This document shows, one piece after another, positions 16,908 through 26,116 of a stretch of DNA of 64,000 bases (within the stretch, counting starts at the first letter, position 1; each line of letters begins with the position of its first letter). The position numbers were made by a program, and so were the translations under genes. The notes under the pieces were generated by a model, which did no database searches, was not told the origin of the DNA, and saw only the letters and a list, made by a program, of their open reading frames with translations. Where the stretch lies: the NCBI GenBank assembly GCA_965222835.1, contig CBDCUQ010000003.1:682001-746000 (forward strand), written 5' to 3'. Origin of the DNA: CBDCUQ01 sp965222835. Lineage in GTDB: Bacteria > Pseudomonadota > Alphaproteobacteria > Rhizobiales > Hyphomicrobiaceae.

Positions 16908-18475
16908 AACGCCAAGTGCTCGCAGACCCGGCGCAGCTCGGTGCCGGCACCAAGGTCTGGGCCCGTCTCCAGGATGGAACGCCTCTGGTGACCGCCACGC
17001 AACGGGAGGCCGGGCAGATTGTTCTTTTCCATGTGACGGCAAATACAGACTGGTCGAATTTGCCGATTTCAGGTTTGTTCGTCGAAATGCTGCGGCGTGT
17101 CACGACGCTTGGCGGAGCTGTGCTCGCGGATCCCGGCGGAAGCGACGGCGAGACGGTCGCAGCCAACGCCCGCGCCGTCACATCTGACACGGCATCCGGC
17201 GACGTACTGGCTCCGCAACAAACGCTCGATGGTTTCGGCGTGCTCAGAACACCGCCACCGACGGCTCAATCCATCCCGGCGTCGAAATTCGCTGAGGCCG
17301 CGGCGAGTCTCGACCATCCGCCTGGTTATTACGGCGCGGGTGGAACGCCGCGTGCGATCAACGTGCTTACAGAAGAAAGTGGCCTTGCGGCACTTCCACC
17401 GCTTCCGACTGGGACCCTGCGAGGTGGCTTCGAGGCCAGCTCTGCCACGCCGTTGAAGCCCTGGCTTCTCGCCACGGCTCTTGCTCTCCTTTTCGCTGAT
17501 ATCATTGCGGTGCTCCTCTTACAGGCGGGAACGCTCTTCCGCTTCGGGCGCAAGACCTCAGCGACGGCCGCCTTGGTCATGTTGGCTGTAATCGTCCCAA
17601 CGTCCGACGTCCGCTCGCAATCAATCGATGACTTTGAGCTTCGCCGGCCCGATATCTTCCGGCATCTCCGGCGGCCGCGGCTTCCCCGGCGCCAGCCGAC
17701 CCCTCCACGCGTGTACACAGGGCCCGATGCAGCCGTGCAGACGGCAACGGCCCGCGTCACACTTGGCTACGTTCTGACTGGCGATGCCACGACCGACAAC
17801 ACGAGCAAGCTTGGACTTTCCGGTTTGAGCCGCGTGCTCTCGGTGCGCACGGCAGTTGAGCCCGGCGATCCCATGGCCGTCGATATCGAGAAAGACGAGA
17901 TCTCTTATTTCCCCGTTCTCTATTGGCCGGTGTTAGAGAACGCAAAGACGCTTTCCGACCGGACACTCGCCAAGATTGACGCCTACATGAAGCAAGGCGG
18001 CATGGTGATCTTCGATACGCGCGACTACTCGTCCGGTGTCCCAGAGGGGGTAGCGCTCGGCGGGCGCAGCGGGCCCGCATTGCAGCGTTTGATCGGGAAG
18101 CTGGATTTGCCGCGGCTCGAACCAGTGCCGGCGGACCACGTTCTTACCAAGTCGTTTTATCTCTTGCGCGCCTTTCCGGGCCGCTGGGATGGCGGTCAGC
18201 TTTGGGTCGATGCCGAGCAGGATACCGTAGAGGGAGAACGGAAGGCACGCCGATCGGATGGCGTTTCTTCGATCCTGATCACATCCAACGACTTCGCTGC
18301 GGCGTGGGCGCTCGACCAGTCGGGACGACCGATCTATCCCGTTGTTCCGGGCGGCGAGCAGCAACGTGAATTCGCGCTGCGCAGTGGGATCAACATTGTC
18401 ATGCACGCTCTCACTGGAAACTACAAAGCGGATCAGGTGCACGTGCCGGCACTTCTGGAAAGGCTTGGGCAGTGA
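16868..18475 (+). CDS. DUF4159 family protein, C-terminal part of the frameshifted gene
   Basis: This is the continuation of the preceding gene in another frame; the true coding join is near 16820, and TTG 16868 is only the first possible start in this frame. It holds a central transmembrane segment (about 17458-17520, PWLLATALALLFADIIAVLLL), a second one (TAALVMLAVIVPTSDV), then the DUF4159 domain proper: LGYVLTGDATTDNTSKLGL, LYWPVL, GGMVIFDTRDY, and HVLTKSFYLLRAFPGRWDGG. DUF4159 has a glutamine amidotransferase-like fold and lies in the periplasm. Whether two separate polypeptides could still function is not known; a sequence error is at least as likely. Confidence 0.8.
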   Translation: MFAGLPVPNDVTVKRQVLADPAQLGAGTKVWARLQDGTPLVTATQREAGQIVLFHVTANTDWSNLPISGLFVEMLRRVTTLGGAVLADPGGSDGETVAANARAVTSDTASGDVLAPQQTLDGFGVLRTPPPTAQSIPASKFAEAAASLDHPPGYYGAGGTPRAINVLTEESGLAALPPLPTGTLRGGFEASSATPLKPWLLATALALLFADIIAVLLLQAGTLFRFGRKTSATAALVMLAVIVPTSDVRSQSIDDFELRRPDIFRHLRRPRLPRRQPTPPRVYTGPDAAVQTATARVTLGYVLTGDATTDNTSKLGLSGLSRVLSVRTAVEPGDPMAVDIEKDEISYFPVLYWPVLENAKTLSDRTLAKIDAYMKQGGMVIFDTRDYSSGVPEGVALGGRSGPALQRLIGKLDLPRLEPVPADHVLTKSFYLLRAFPGRWDGGQLWVDAEQDTVEGERKARRSDGVSSILITSNDFAAAWALDQSGRPIYPVVPGGEQQREFALRSGINIVMHALTGNYKADQVHVPALLERLGQ

Positions 18476-18485
18476 GGAATCTTTC

Positions 18486-20600
18486 ATGAGATGGTCCATC
18501 GACTTCTCGCCGATGCTTCCCGCCCCGCTGTTCTGGGGCGCGGTTGCGATTGCGTTGTTGCTGGTCCTCGTTCTCGTGTTTCGCCGCAGCCGCGGTGCCG
18601 GGCTTCGCGCTCTTGCACTTGCGGCGCTCCTGGCGGCGCTCGCCAATCCGTCACTACGCGAAGAAGAGCGCGAGACGCTGAGCAATATCGTTATTGCGGT
18701 CGTCGATGAGAGCACGAGCCAGACGCTGGAAAAGCGCCCCGAACAGATGACGGAAATGCGCGCTGCGCTGGAAGCCCGCCTCGGAGCGATCAAGAATCTC
18801 GACGTTCGCTGGGTCTCCGCCGCGAAGCCTGAGGGGGCTGGTGCGCACGGTACGGCTCTCTTTGTGGCGCTCAACAAGGCCCTTGCCGATACGCCGCCTG
18901 ACCGGCTCGCCGGCGTCATATTCCTGACCGATGGTCAAGTCCACGACGTTCCAAAGAATGCGGAGGGGTTGGGATTCGACGCCCCGGTGCATGCGCTGCT
19001 TTCGGGCACGTCTGGTGAGTTTGACCGGCGCATCGAGGTCATTACGGCCCCGCGCTATGGTCTTGTCGGGCAATCGCAAGAAATCGAAATCGTGGTGCAC
19101 GAGGCGGGTGCGGTTCGCTCGCCGTCCGGGCCGGTGATGCTCAACATCCGCCGCGAGGGTCAGCCGGACGAAAAGCGCCAGGCCGAGATCGGCCGGCTTG
19201 TCACCGTCAGCATGCCGATCCCGCACGCCGGCACCAACATTATAGAGATTGAGCTGCCCGCTGCACTCGGCGAGCTAACGCCTGTCAACAATCGGGTGGT
19301 TCTTTCGGCCGAAGGCGTGCGGGAAAATCTGCGCGTGCTGCTTGTCTCGGGCGCACCGCATGCTGGGGAACGTACGTGGCGCAATCTCTTGAAGTCAGAT
19401 GCGGCGGTTGATCTTGTGCACTTCACCATTCTACGCCCGCCGGAAAAGCAGGACGGGACGCCGATCAACCAACTCTCTCTCATTCAGTTTCCGACCAAGG
19501 AACTGTTCTCCGAAAAGATCAAAGACTTCGACTTGATCATTTTCGATCGCTATGAGCACAGGGGCATTCTGCAGCTCCTCTACTACGACAACATCCAGCG
19601 CTACGTGTCCCGCCATGGCGGTGCGCTGCTTGTCGCGGGCGGCGACGATTATGCGAGCAATGCCAGCATCTATCGAACACCGCTTTCGCCCGCGCTGCCG
19701 GCCGTGCCGACGGGCCGTGTTCTCGACGAACCGTTCAAGGCGAAGATCACCGAGGAAGGCGCAAAGCATCCCGTTACGCAGGCTCTAACGGGCGCGAATG
19801 TATCGCCGGGATCGCAACCGGCATGGGGCCGCTGGTTCCGTCAAGCGGAGGTGCGCGCCGAGCGGGGCCGCATCGTCATGAAGGGGGCGAAGGACAAGCC
19901 GCTCCTTATCCTTGACCGCAGGGGCAAGGGCCGCGTGGCGCTTTTGACATCCGATCAGGCGTGGCTGTGGGCGCGTGGATTCGAGGGGGGTGGTCCGCAC
20001 ACCGCACTTCTGCGCCGTCTCGCGCATTGGCTGATGAAGGAGCCGGATCTTGAAGAGGAACGTCTTGTTGCATCCGCCTCGGGTCTCAAGATTTCGCTTG
20101 AGCGCCGTTCGATGGAAGATGCCATCGAACCCGTTCTGCTGTCAGGGCCCGGCGGCGATACGGCCCAAGTGACACTCGAAAAAACGGAGCCCGGACTTTG
20201 GAAAACGACGATCGATGTCAAGACACCCGGGCTTTACAAGGCTGAGACGGAGGCCGCAGCGCGCACTCTGACGGCCGTTGCGCACGCTGGCGCCGAAGAT
20301 CCGCGTGAGATGAGCGAGGTCACGGCTACGGCCGACAAGTTGAAGCCGCTCATTGAGGAGACGGGCGGCGGTGTCTTTTGGACCCGCGTGGCAGGCGCTG
20401 AGGCGACATCGGTTGACGTCCCACGGGTGACTGTTCTCTCCGGCGCTAATGTGATGGCCGGTTCGGGCTGGATGGGGCTTAAGGACCGCGAGGCCTACCT
20501 GACGAAAGGCGTTAAGCTCACGCCAATGTTCACGGGCCTGCTGGCGCTTTCCGCCCTGCTCGCGTTGCTGGCACTCGCTTGGTGGCGCGAAGGGAAGTGA
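18486..20600 (+). CDS. Large membrane protein with glutamine amidotransferase-like domain (moxR operon)
   Basis: The product is 704 residues. Two N-terminal membrane segments (FWGAVAIALLLVLVLVF and LRALALAALLAALANP) are followed by a VWA-like region (NIVIAVVDESTSQ; GVIFLTDGQVHDVP), an immunoglobulin-like part, and a class I amidotransferase-like region near residues 300-400 (VLLVSGAPHAGERTWRNLL; LIIFDRYEH; GALLVAGGDDYA). One membrane segment closes the protein (MFTGLLALSALLALLALAWW), leaving a short basic tail. It ends the moxR operon; GAGGAA precedes the ATG by six bases. It is probably a periplasm-facing partner of the DUF4159 protein; no catalytic activity can be claimed. Confidence 0.8.
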   Translation: MRWSIDFSPMLPAPLFWGAVAIALLLVLVLVFRRSRGAGLRALALAALLAALANPSLREEERETLSNIVIAVVDESTSQTLEKRPEQMTEMRAALEARLGAIKNLDVRWVSAAKPEGAGAHGTALFVALNKALADTPPDRLAGVIFLTDGQVHDVPKNAEGLGFDAPVHALLSGTSGEFDRRIEVITAPRYGLVGQSQEIEIVVHEAGAVRSPSGPVMLNIRREGQPDEKRQAEIGRLVTVSMPIPHAGTNIIEIELPAALGELTPVNNRVVLSAEGVRENLRVLLVSGAPHAGERTWRNLLKSDAAVDLVHFTILRPPEKQDGTPINQLSLIQFPTKELFSEKIKDFDLIIFDRYEHRGILQLLYYDNIQRYVSRHGGALLVAGGDDYASNASIYRTPLSPALPAVPTGRVLDEPFKAKITEEGAKHPVTQALTGANVSPGSQPAWGRWFRQAEVRAERGRIVMKGAKDKPLLILDRRGKGRVALLTSDQAWLWARGFEGGGPHTALLRRLAHWLMKEPDLEEERLVASASGLKISLERRSMEDAIEPVLLSGPGGDTAQVTLEKTEPGLWKTTIDVKTPGLYKAETEAAARTLTAVAHAGAEDPREMSEVTATADKLKPLIEETGGGVFWTRVAGAEATSVDVPRVTVLSGANVMAGSGWMGLKDREAYLTKGVKLTPMFTGLLALSALLALLALAWWREGK

Positions 20601-20800
20601 TGCTCTGACCTTATTTCTGAGATGCTGCGGAAGGTTATGCCGCCTTCGAGGCCGGCGTCACATTTTAGCTGTGACCCATTCCAAGGATTGAACAGCCGAA
20701 GCCCGGGTTGGTATGCTCGGCGGCGCGTGTCATCCGCGTCGTTCATCAAACAGGGGCGCGCGGATGGAACTTTGTGGGACGACCAGACGATGTGCCGATC

Positions 20801-21427
20801 ATGATTATTGCCATCGACGGACCGGCCGCTTCGGGGAAGGGCACGCTGGCCCGGTGCATTGCCAATCATTTCGGCTTCAAGCATCTCGACACCGGCCTGC
20901 TTTATCGGGCTACGGCTCTTACCGTCATTCGTAACGGCTATCGGTTGGACGATACGTGGGCCGCGGTGGCGGCGGCTCGCTCGATCTCTCCGGAAGTGTT
21001 GGAGAATCCGGCGTTGCGCGGCGCGGAGGCCGGGGAGGCGGCGTCGGTCGTTGCGAAAATTCCGGAGGTTCGAGCCGCGCTCCTCGAGTTGCAGCGGGCC
21101 TTTGCCGCCCAGAAACCGGGGGCCGTTTTGGACGGGCGGGATATCGGGACGGTCGTTTGTCCGGAAGCGGAGGTTAAGATTTTTATGAGCGCGACTCCGG
21201 AGGTCCGGGCCCGGCGGCGCTTCACCGAACTCCAGGATAACGGTGTATCCGTCCAATACGAAGATGTCTTAGCCGATATCCAGAGGCGGGACGCCCGCGA
21301 CCAGGGGCGTGCTGCCGCACCCCTTACGGCTGCCCCTGACGCCATCTTGCTCGATACGACGGACTTGGATATAGAAGCGGCATTCGACGCCGCCGTCGGA
21401 TCGATCAAGAGGAAGATCGGCCAATAG
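20801..21427 (+). CDS. cmk: Cytidylate kinase
   Basis: CMP/dCMP kinase transfers phosphate from ATP to CMP in the cytoplasm. The 208-residue protein begins MIIAIDGPAASGKGTLAR with the P-loop GPAASGKGT, followed by KHLDTGLLYRA, the CMP-binding DGRDIGTVVCPEAEVKIF and the lid RARRRFTELQ. The ATG at 20801 fits the family start exactly. It precedes rpsA, a nearly universal proteobacterial pairing. The aroA gene that usually lies upstream in alphaproteobacteria is not here; the moxR operon ends 200 bases before instead. Confidence 0.95.
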   Translation: MIIAIDGPAASGKGTLARCIANHFGFKHLDTGLLYRATALTVIRNGYRLDDTWAAVAAARSISPEVLENPALRGAEAGEAASVVAKIPEVRAALLELQRAFAAQKPGAVLDGRDIGTVVCPEAEVKIFMSATPEVRARRRFTELQDNGVSVQYEDVLADIQRRDARDQGRAAAPLTAAPDAILLDTTDLDIEAAFDAAVGSIKRKIGQ

Positions 21428-21648
21428 GGGAGCCATAGGGTCCCCAATCTCATTGGCAGGGCCGGGGGCCCATCGCGGTGGCATCAACCCAATCTTGGCA
21501 GGAGCCGTTCGCAGGCCGCCCGATCGCATTCTTGCGCGCTCTGGCTCGCGTCGGCTTTCCCAACCGCTGACATCAACACCAATCACGCACGGCACCACCG
21601 CCCGAGGGCGGCGGTCCGGTTATGCATTATGAGGCTCAAGGAGCAGGA

Positions 21649-23382
21649 ATGAGTACAACACCTGATAAGGATCTGAACCCAACGCGCGATGAGTTTGCGG
21701 CCCTTTTGGCTGAAAGCCTAGCGAAAGACGAGGTCTACGAAGGTCAAGTCGTCAAAGGCACGGTCGTCGGCATCGAGAAGGACATGGCGGTTATCGACGT
21801 TGGCCTCAAGATGGAAGGCCGCGTGGCCCTCAAAGAGTTTGGCCTCGGCGGAAAGCCGGGCGACATCAAGGTCGGAGATACGGTCGAAGTCTATTTGGAG
21901 CGCATCGAGAACGCGCTCGGCGAAGCCGTCCTGTCGCGTGACAAGGCCCGGCGCGAGGAAAGCTGGACCCGGCTCGAAAAGATGTATGACGGCGGGGAGA
22001 AGGTGACGGGCGTCATCTTCAATAAAGTGAAGGGTGGCTTTACGGTCGATCTCGACGGTGCTGTGGCCTTTCTTCCAGGCTCACAGGTGGACATCCGGCC
22101 CGTCCGCGACATCGGCCATCTGATGCATCAACCGCAGCAGTTCCAGATCCTGAAAATGGATCGCCGCCGCGGTAACATTGTGGTGTCGCGCCGCAGTGTG
22201 CTCGAAGAAACCCGTGCCGAGCAGCGCGCCGACATCGTGGCCCGCCTTGGCGAAGGACAGGTCATCGACGGACTGGTCAAGAACATCACGGATTACGGCG
22301 CGTTCATCGATCTCGGTGGCATTGACGGTCTGCTTCACGTCACCGATATGGCGTGGCGACGCGTCAACCATCCTTCCGAGATTCTGAACGTCGGCGACAC
22401 GGTGAAGGTGCAGATCATTCGCATCAATCCGGAGACGCAACGCATTAGCCTCGGCATGAAGCAGCTTCAGGACGATCCGTGGGGCGCGATCGAAGCCAAG
22501 TATCCTGTTGGTGCCCGCGTCAAAGGCAACGTTACGAATATTGCCGACTACGGCGCATTCGTTGAGCTGGAGCCTGGTGTCGAAGGACTCATCCACGTTT
22601 CCGAGATGAGCTGGACCAAGAAGAACATTCATCCCGGGAAGATCGTCTCGACGAGTCAGGAGGTTGAGGTTCAGGTTCTTGAAGTCGACCCGCAGAAGCG
22701 GCGTATCTCTCTTGGTCTCAAGCAGACGCAGGACAACCCGTGGGACGCGTTCATTGCCGCTCACCCGAAAGGCTCCATGGTCGAGGGGCCCATTCGCAAC
22801 GTCACCGAATTCGGTTTGTTCATTGGCCTCGACAATGGAATCGACGGCATGGTGCATCTTTCCGATCTGGATTGGCAACGCGCCGGCGACGAAGTGATCA
22901 AGGAGTACAAGAAGGGCGACACGGTGAAGGCCGTCGTGCTTGATGTGGACAGTACGAAGGAACGCATCTCGCTTGGCATCAAGCAGGTTGGCGGCGACCC
23001 TGCGGACGCCCTTTCGAAGTACAAGAAGGGTGACCAGGTCACGTGCCAGGTGGTCGCGGTTCAGGACAACGGCATCGAGGTCAAGATCGGCGACAGTGAT
23101 CTGACCTCCTTTGTCAAGCGATCCGATCTGTCGCGTGACCGCTCGGAGCAGCGTCCGGAGCGTTTCAGCGTCGACCAGAAGGTCGATGCGGCGGTCCAAA
23201 GCGTCGACAAGTCGGCCCGGCGCATATCCGTCTCGATCAAGGCTCTCGAGATCGCCGAGGAAAAACAGGCCGTGGCGCAGTACGGCTCGTCGGACTCGGG
23301 TGCCTCGCTCGGTGATATCTTCAAGGCAGCGATCAAGAAGAAGGATGCCACGGACGAGGACGAGGAAAGCGAATCTAGCTGA
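21649..23382 (+). CDS. rpsA: 30S ribosomal protein S1
   Basis: S1 binds mRNA and docks it to the 30S subunit. The 577-residue product contains six S1 RNA-binding repeats; clear ones begin near residues 30 (GTVVGIEKDMAVIDVGLKMEG), 115, 205 (LVKNITDYGAFIDLGGIDGL), 290 (VTNIADYGAFVELEPGVEGL), 378 (IRNVTEFGLFIGLDNGIDG) and 465. The ATG at 21649 has AAGGAG five bases upstream; an in-frame ATG at 21622 lacks one. It is followed by a strong terminator. The order cmk-rpsA-sppA-ihfB is standard. Confidence 0.97.
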   Translation: MSTTPDKDLNPTRDEFAALLAESLAKDEVYEGQVVKGTVVGIEKDMAVIDVGLKMEGRVALKEFGLGGKPGDIKVGDTVEVYLERIENALGEAVLSRDKARREESWTRLEKMYDGGEKVTGVIFNKVKGGFTVDLDGAVAFLPGSQVDIRPVRDIGHLMHQPQQFQILKMDRRRGNIVVSRRSVLEETRAEQRADIVARLGEGQVIDGLVKNITDYGAFIDLGGIDGLLHVTDMAWRRVNHPSEILNVGDTVKVQIIRINPETQRISLGMKQLQDDPWGAIEAKYPVGARVKGNVTNIADYGAFVELEPGVEGLIHVSEMSWTKKNIHPGKIVSTSQEVEVQVLEVDPQKRRISLGLKQTQDNPWDAFIAAHPKGSMVEGPIRNVTEFGLFIGLDNGIDGMVHLSDLDWQRAGDEVIKEYKKGDTVKAVVLDVDSTKERISLGIKQVGGDPADALSKYKKGDQVTCQVVAVQDNGIEVKIGDSDLTSFVKRSDLSRDRSEQRPERFSVDQKVDAAVQSVDKSARRISVSIKALEIAEEKQAVAQYGSSDSGASLGDIFKAAIKKKDATDEDEESESS

Positions 23383-23425
23383 AGTCCTAGCTATTTAGGG
23401 CTGTCAGCTCACATTAAGACAGAAC

Positions 23426-23460
23426 ACGCGCGGGACCCTTGTTCCCGCGCGTTTTCATTT
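23426..23460 (+). terminator. Rho-independent terminator after rpsA
   Basis: Arms ACGCGCGGGA (23426-23435) and TCCCGCGCGT (23443-23452) pair over 10 bases with a 7-base loop, followed by TTTCATTT. It lies 43 bases after the rpsA stop. Confidence 0.88.
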
Positions 23461-23569
23461 GTAAACGCCCCGCCCGCGGCGTTGAATGCGGCCCGATCCT
23501 TGCTTAACCTAATTGCAGCACATTCCCGTCGTTGACAGTTTGCTCCCGATTGATCCGTTTGAGGCCGAT

Positions 23570-24532
23570 ATGCATCCCGAAACCGAATCCGTTCTCGACC
23601 GCCGCCGCATGCGCCGCAAACTCAGCCGATGGCGGGCCATTGGTGTCACCGGCGTCGCCCTTGCCATCGGTGCCTATGCGCTCGGCACGGGATCGTTAAG
23701 CGATTACGTCGCGCAGAAACAAATCGCCCGCGTCGCCATCGAAGGCACGATTATCGAAAATCGTGACCAGCTGTCCATGCTGAAGCGCATTAAGGATGCC
23801 GCGTATGTGAAGGGCGTCATCGTTTACGTGAACAGCCCCGGTGGCACGACGACGGGAGGCGAAGCCCTCTACGAAGCGTTGCGCGAAATCGCGAAGAAAA
23901 AGCCGGTCGTGGCTCAGTTTGGAACAGTTGCCGCCTCGGCGGGTTACATCGTCGGGCTTGGTACGGATCATATCGTGGCGCGCGGCAATACGGTCACCGG
24001 CTCCATTGGCGTGCTGGCCCAGTGGCCAGAGTTCTCCAGTCTTCTCGATAAGATTGGCGTCAAGGTAAACGAGGTGAAGAGCGGTGAGCTCAAAGCCGCG
24101 CCCTCTCTCTTCGCGCCCATGACAGAGCCGGCCCGCCGCGTGATGGAGGATACGATCAACGACGGCTTCCGCTGGTTCCTGTCCCTGGTCGAGGATCGGC
24201 GTAAGGTTACCACGAGCAGCATTCCCGGCCTTACGGAAGGGCGCATTTTCTCGGGGCGCGAGGCACTCTCGAATGGTCTGGTCGATCAGATCGGCGGGGA
24301 AGAGGAAGCCCGCAAATGGCTTGAGGACAAGCGGGGCGTCGACAAAGACCTGACGGTCGTGGACTGGAAGCCCGCTAGCGGCGGTCCCTGGGGCCTCTCG
24401 AGCGCCAGGACCACGGGCGGCGGACTGTTTGGCGGGGCCGGCGATCTGGCCCGCCTCTTCGTCCAGGAGAGCGGTCTTGAGCGGCTTGGCCTTGACGGTC
24501 TCGTCTCGGTTTGGCACCCTTCGGAAAATTGA
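23570..24532 (+). CDS. sppA: Signal peptide peptidase SppA, short form
   Basis: SppA is a membrane serine protease that degrades cleaved signal peptides. From ATG 23570 (GAGG five bases upstream) the product is 320 residues with one N-terminal membrane anchor (AIGVTGVALAIGAYALG). The catalytic Ser-Lys dyad is visible: Ser123 in AASAGYIVG and Lys175 in KSGELKAAP, 52 residues apart as in other short SppA enzymes. PGGTTTGGEALYEAL is the substrate-binding strand region. A longer frame to 23513 begins with TTG and is less likely. Confidence 0.92.
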   Translation: MHPETESVLDRRRMRRKLSRWRAIGVTGVALAIGAYALGTGSLSDYVAQKQIARVAIEGTIIENRDQLSMLKRIKDAAYVKGVIVYVNSPGGTTTGGEALYEALREIAKKKPVVAQFGTVAASAGYIVGLGTDHIVARGNTVTGSIGVLAQWPEFSSLLDKIGVKVNEVKSGELKAAPSLFAPMTEPARRVMEDTINDGFRWFLSLVEDRRKVTTSSIPGLTEGRIFSGREALSNGLVDQIGGEEEARKWLEDKRGVDKDLTVVDWKPASGGPWGLSSARTTGGGLFGGAGDLARLFVQESGLERLGLDGLVSVWHPSEN

Positions 24533-24562
24533 GCAATTACAATCGGTTTTCGGGGGGTGCCC

Positions 24563-24853
24563 GTGATCAAGTCAGAGCTAATCCAAAAAATCGCCGCTAC
24601 AAATCCGCATCTCTACCATCGCGATGTCGAGCGCATCGTGAACACGATCTTGGATGAGATTGTCGATGCGCTTGCGCGCGGTGATCGCGTCGAGCTGCGC
24701 GGCTTTGGCGCCTTCACAGTTAAACACCGCAGTGCTCGTCAAGGGCGCAATCCCCGGACGGGCGCACCGGTCTCCGTCGCCGAGAAATACGTCCCCTTCT
24801 TCAAAACCGGAAAAGAACTGCGCGACCGTCTCAACGCTCCCGGTAGCGCCTGA
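24563..24853 (+). CDS. ihfB: Integration host factor subunit beta
   Basis: IHF-beta pairs with IHF-alpha to bend DNA at specific sites. The 96-residue product shows the whole family pattern: IKSELIQKIA, ELRGFGAFTVKHRSARQGRN and the beta-arm GRNPRTG with the DNA-intercalating proline, then KYVPFFKTGKELRDRLN. GTG 24563 is preferred to GTG 24557 because the G-run 24552-24557 is then the ribosome site and the protein begins as in other IhfB sequences. The next gene, a LapA-domain protein, starts 17 bases downstream. Confidence 0.95.
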   Translation: MIKSELIQKIAATNPHLYHRDVERIVNTILDEIVDALARGDRVELRGFGAFTVKHRSARQGRNPRTGAPVSVAEKYVPFFKTGKELRDRLNAPGSA

Positions 24854-24870
24854 ACACAAGGACTGTTGAT

Positions 24871-25230
24871 GTGCTGAAGAGGCTCGCGATCGCGCTCGTT
24901 GCTTTTCCTGCAGCAATGGTGCTGGTGACTCTGGCCGTCACGAACCGGCAAGTCGTGCGCCTCTCGCTCGATCCCTTTAATGCCGATCCGCTCGTGTCCA
25001 TCAACTTGCCGTTTTATGTCTATCTCATTCTTGCGCTCGTTGCCGGTGTTGTGCTGGGCGGATTTGCGGTCTGGCTCAGTCAGGGCCGCTTCCGCCGTAT
25101 GGCTCGGACAAACTCTTTCGAGGCACGGCGCTGGCGCGCGGAAACCGATCGATTGACGCGTGAGCGCGATGCCGCGGCCGCCGCCCAGTCCAAGGACCTT
25201 GTTTCGGTGCACCACCGCAATGCGGCGTGA
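24871..25230 (+). CDS. LapA-domain (DUF1049) inner-membrane protein
   Basis: The 119-residue product has two membrane segments (LAIALVAFPAAMVLVTLAV and FYVYLILALVAGVVLGGFAVWL) with the LapA-type NRQVVRLSLDPF loop between, then a basic and coiled C terminus. In Escherichia coli LapA works with LapB in lipopolysaccharide quality control; whether this short alphaproteobacterial version does so is inference. It always lies between ihfB and trpF in related genomes, as here. The start is GTG. Confidence 0.85.
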   Translation: MLKRLAIALVAFPAAMVLVTLAVTNRQVVRLSLDPFNADPLVSINLPFYVYLILALVAGVVLGGFAVWLSQGRFRRMARTNSFEARRWRAETDRLTRERDAAAAAQSKDLVSVHHRNAA

Positions 25231-25393
25231 GCCAAGGGGCCGGATTGATCTGCGAGGACCTGCAGGCCGGCTTTAGGCCTGCGCAGCGGGTGATGACTTT
25301 CAAATTTTCTGGGCGTTGAAATGGGCAGCCGGGGCGGCCCGTGTTATCGACGGCGTCTCAGATGTATGGCCGGTGCTGGTGACCAGGGGCCCG

Positions 25394-26062
25394 ATGACAA
25401 CAGGCGTGAAAATCTGCGGGATCACGACCGAGAAGGCTCTCGACGCCGCCACGGCTGCGGGGGCTGACTTCATCGGTCTGGTGTTCTTTGCTAAGAGCCC
25501 TCGGAATATCGATTTGGAGACGGCGCGGACGTTGTCAGAGCGGTGCCATGACAGGAGTGCGGCCCGTGTTGTTGCTTTGCTTGTCGATCCCGATGATGAA
25601 TTGATCGACGATGTCGTTCGCCGGGTCGCACCAGATATTGTGCAACTTCACGGCCGGGAAACTCCTGAGCGTGTTCGCGCGATCCGGGCCCGTGTTGGAA
25701 AACCGATTATGAAGGCTGTAAGTGTCGCAACCCACGCCGACGTGGCCGCGGCCAGGGCCTACCACGATCCGGGGAAAGCCGCTGATATCATCCTGTTTGA
25801 TGCCAAGCCTCCACCTGATCCGAGCGCCCTGCCTGGGGGCAACGGGCTCACGTTCGACTGGCGGATTTTGGAAGAGGCGGGCGGCGACATGCCGTTTGCA
25901 TTGGCGGGCGGGCTCACACCCGATAATGTCTCGGCTGCGATCCAGCTTACGGGCGCGCCGATCGTGGACGTCTCTTCGGGTGTCGAGCAGGCGCCGGGCC
26001 AGAAAGACCCTGAGCTTATCCGCCGCTTCCTAAAGGCGGCAAAGGCCGCTAAGCAGACCTGA
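25394..26062 (+). CDS. trpF: Phosphoribosylanthranilate isomerase
   Basis: TrpF isomerises phosphoribosylanthranilate to CdRP in tryptophan synthesis. The 222-residue barrel begins MTTGVKICGITTEKALDAA with the catalytic Cys in KICGIT; the general acid Asp is in ILFDAKPP; FALAGGLTPDNV and VDVSSGVEQAPG are phosphate loops. ATG 25394 matches the family start; 26 upstream in-frame codons are not conserved. It is 54 bases from trpB and likely in the same operon. Confidence 0.95.
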   Translation: MTTGVKICGITTEKALDAATAAGADFIGLVFFAKSPRNIDLETARTLSERCHDRSAARVVALLVDPDDELIDDVVRRVAPDIVQLHGRETPERVRAIRARVGKPIMKAVSVATHADVAAARAYHDPGKAADIILFDAKPPPDPSALPGGNGLTFDWRILEEAGGDMPFALAGGLTPDNVSAAIQLTGAPIVDVSSGVEQAPGQKDPELIRRFLKAAKAAKQT

Positions 26063-26116
26063 GCATCTTCTCCGCACTCTTCTACGTGGCGTGCGGCGAT
26101 CGAACGAGGAACTCCA

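Noticed and set aside
22081..23199. 372-codon minus-strand frame inside rpsA
   Set aside because: It mirrors the codon bias of the S1 gene and has no independent features.
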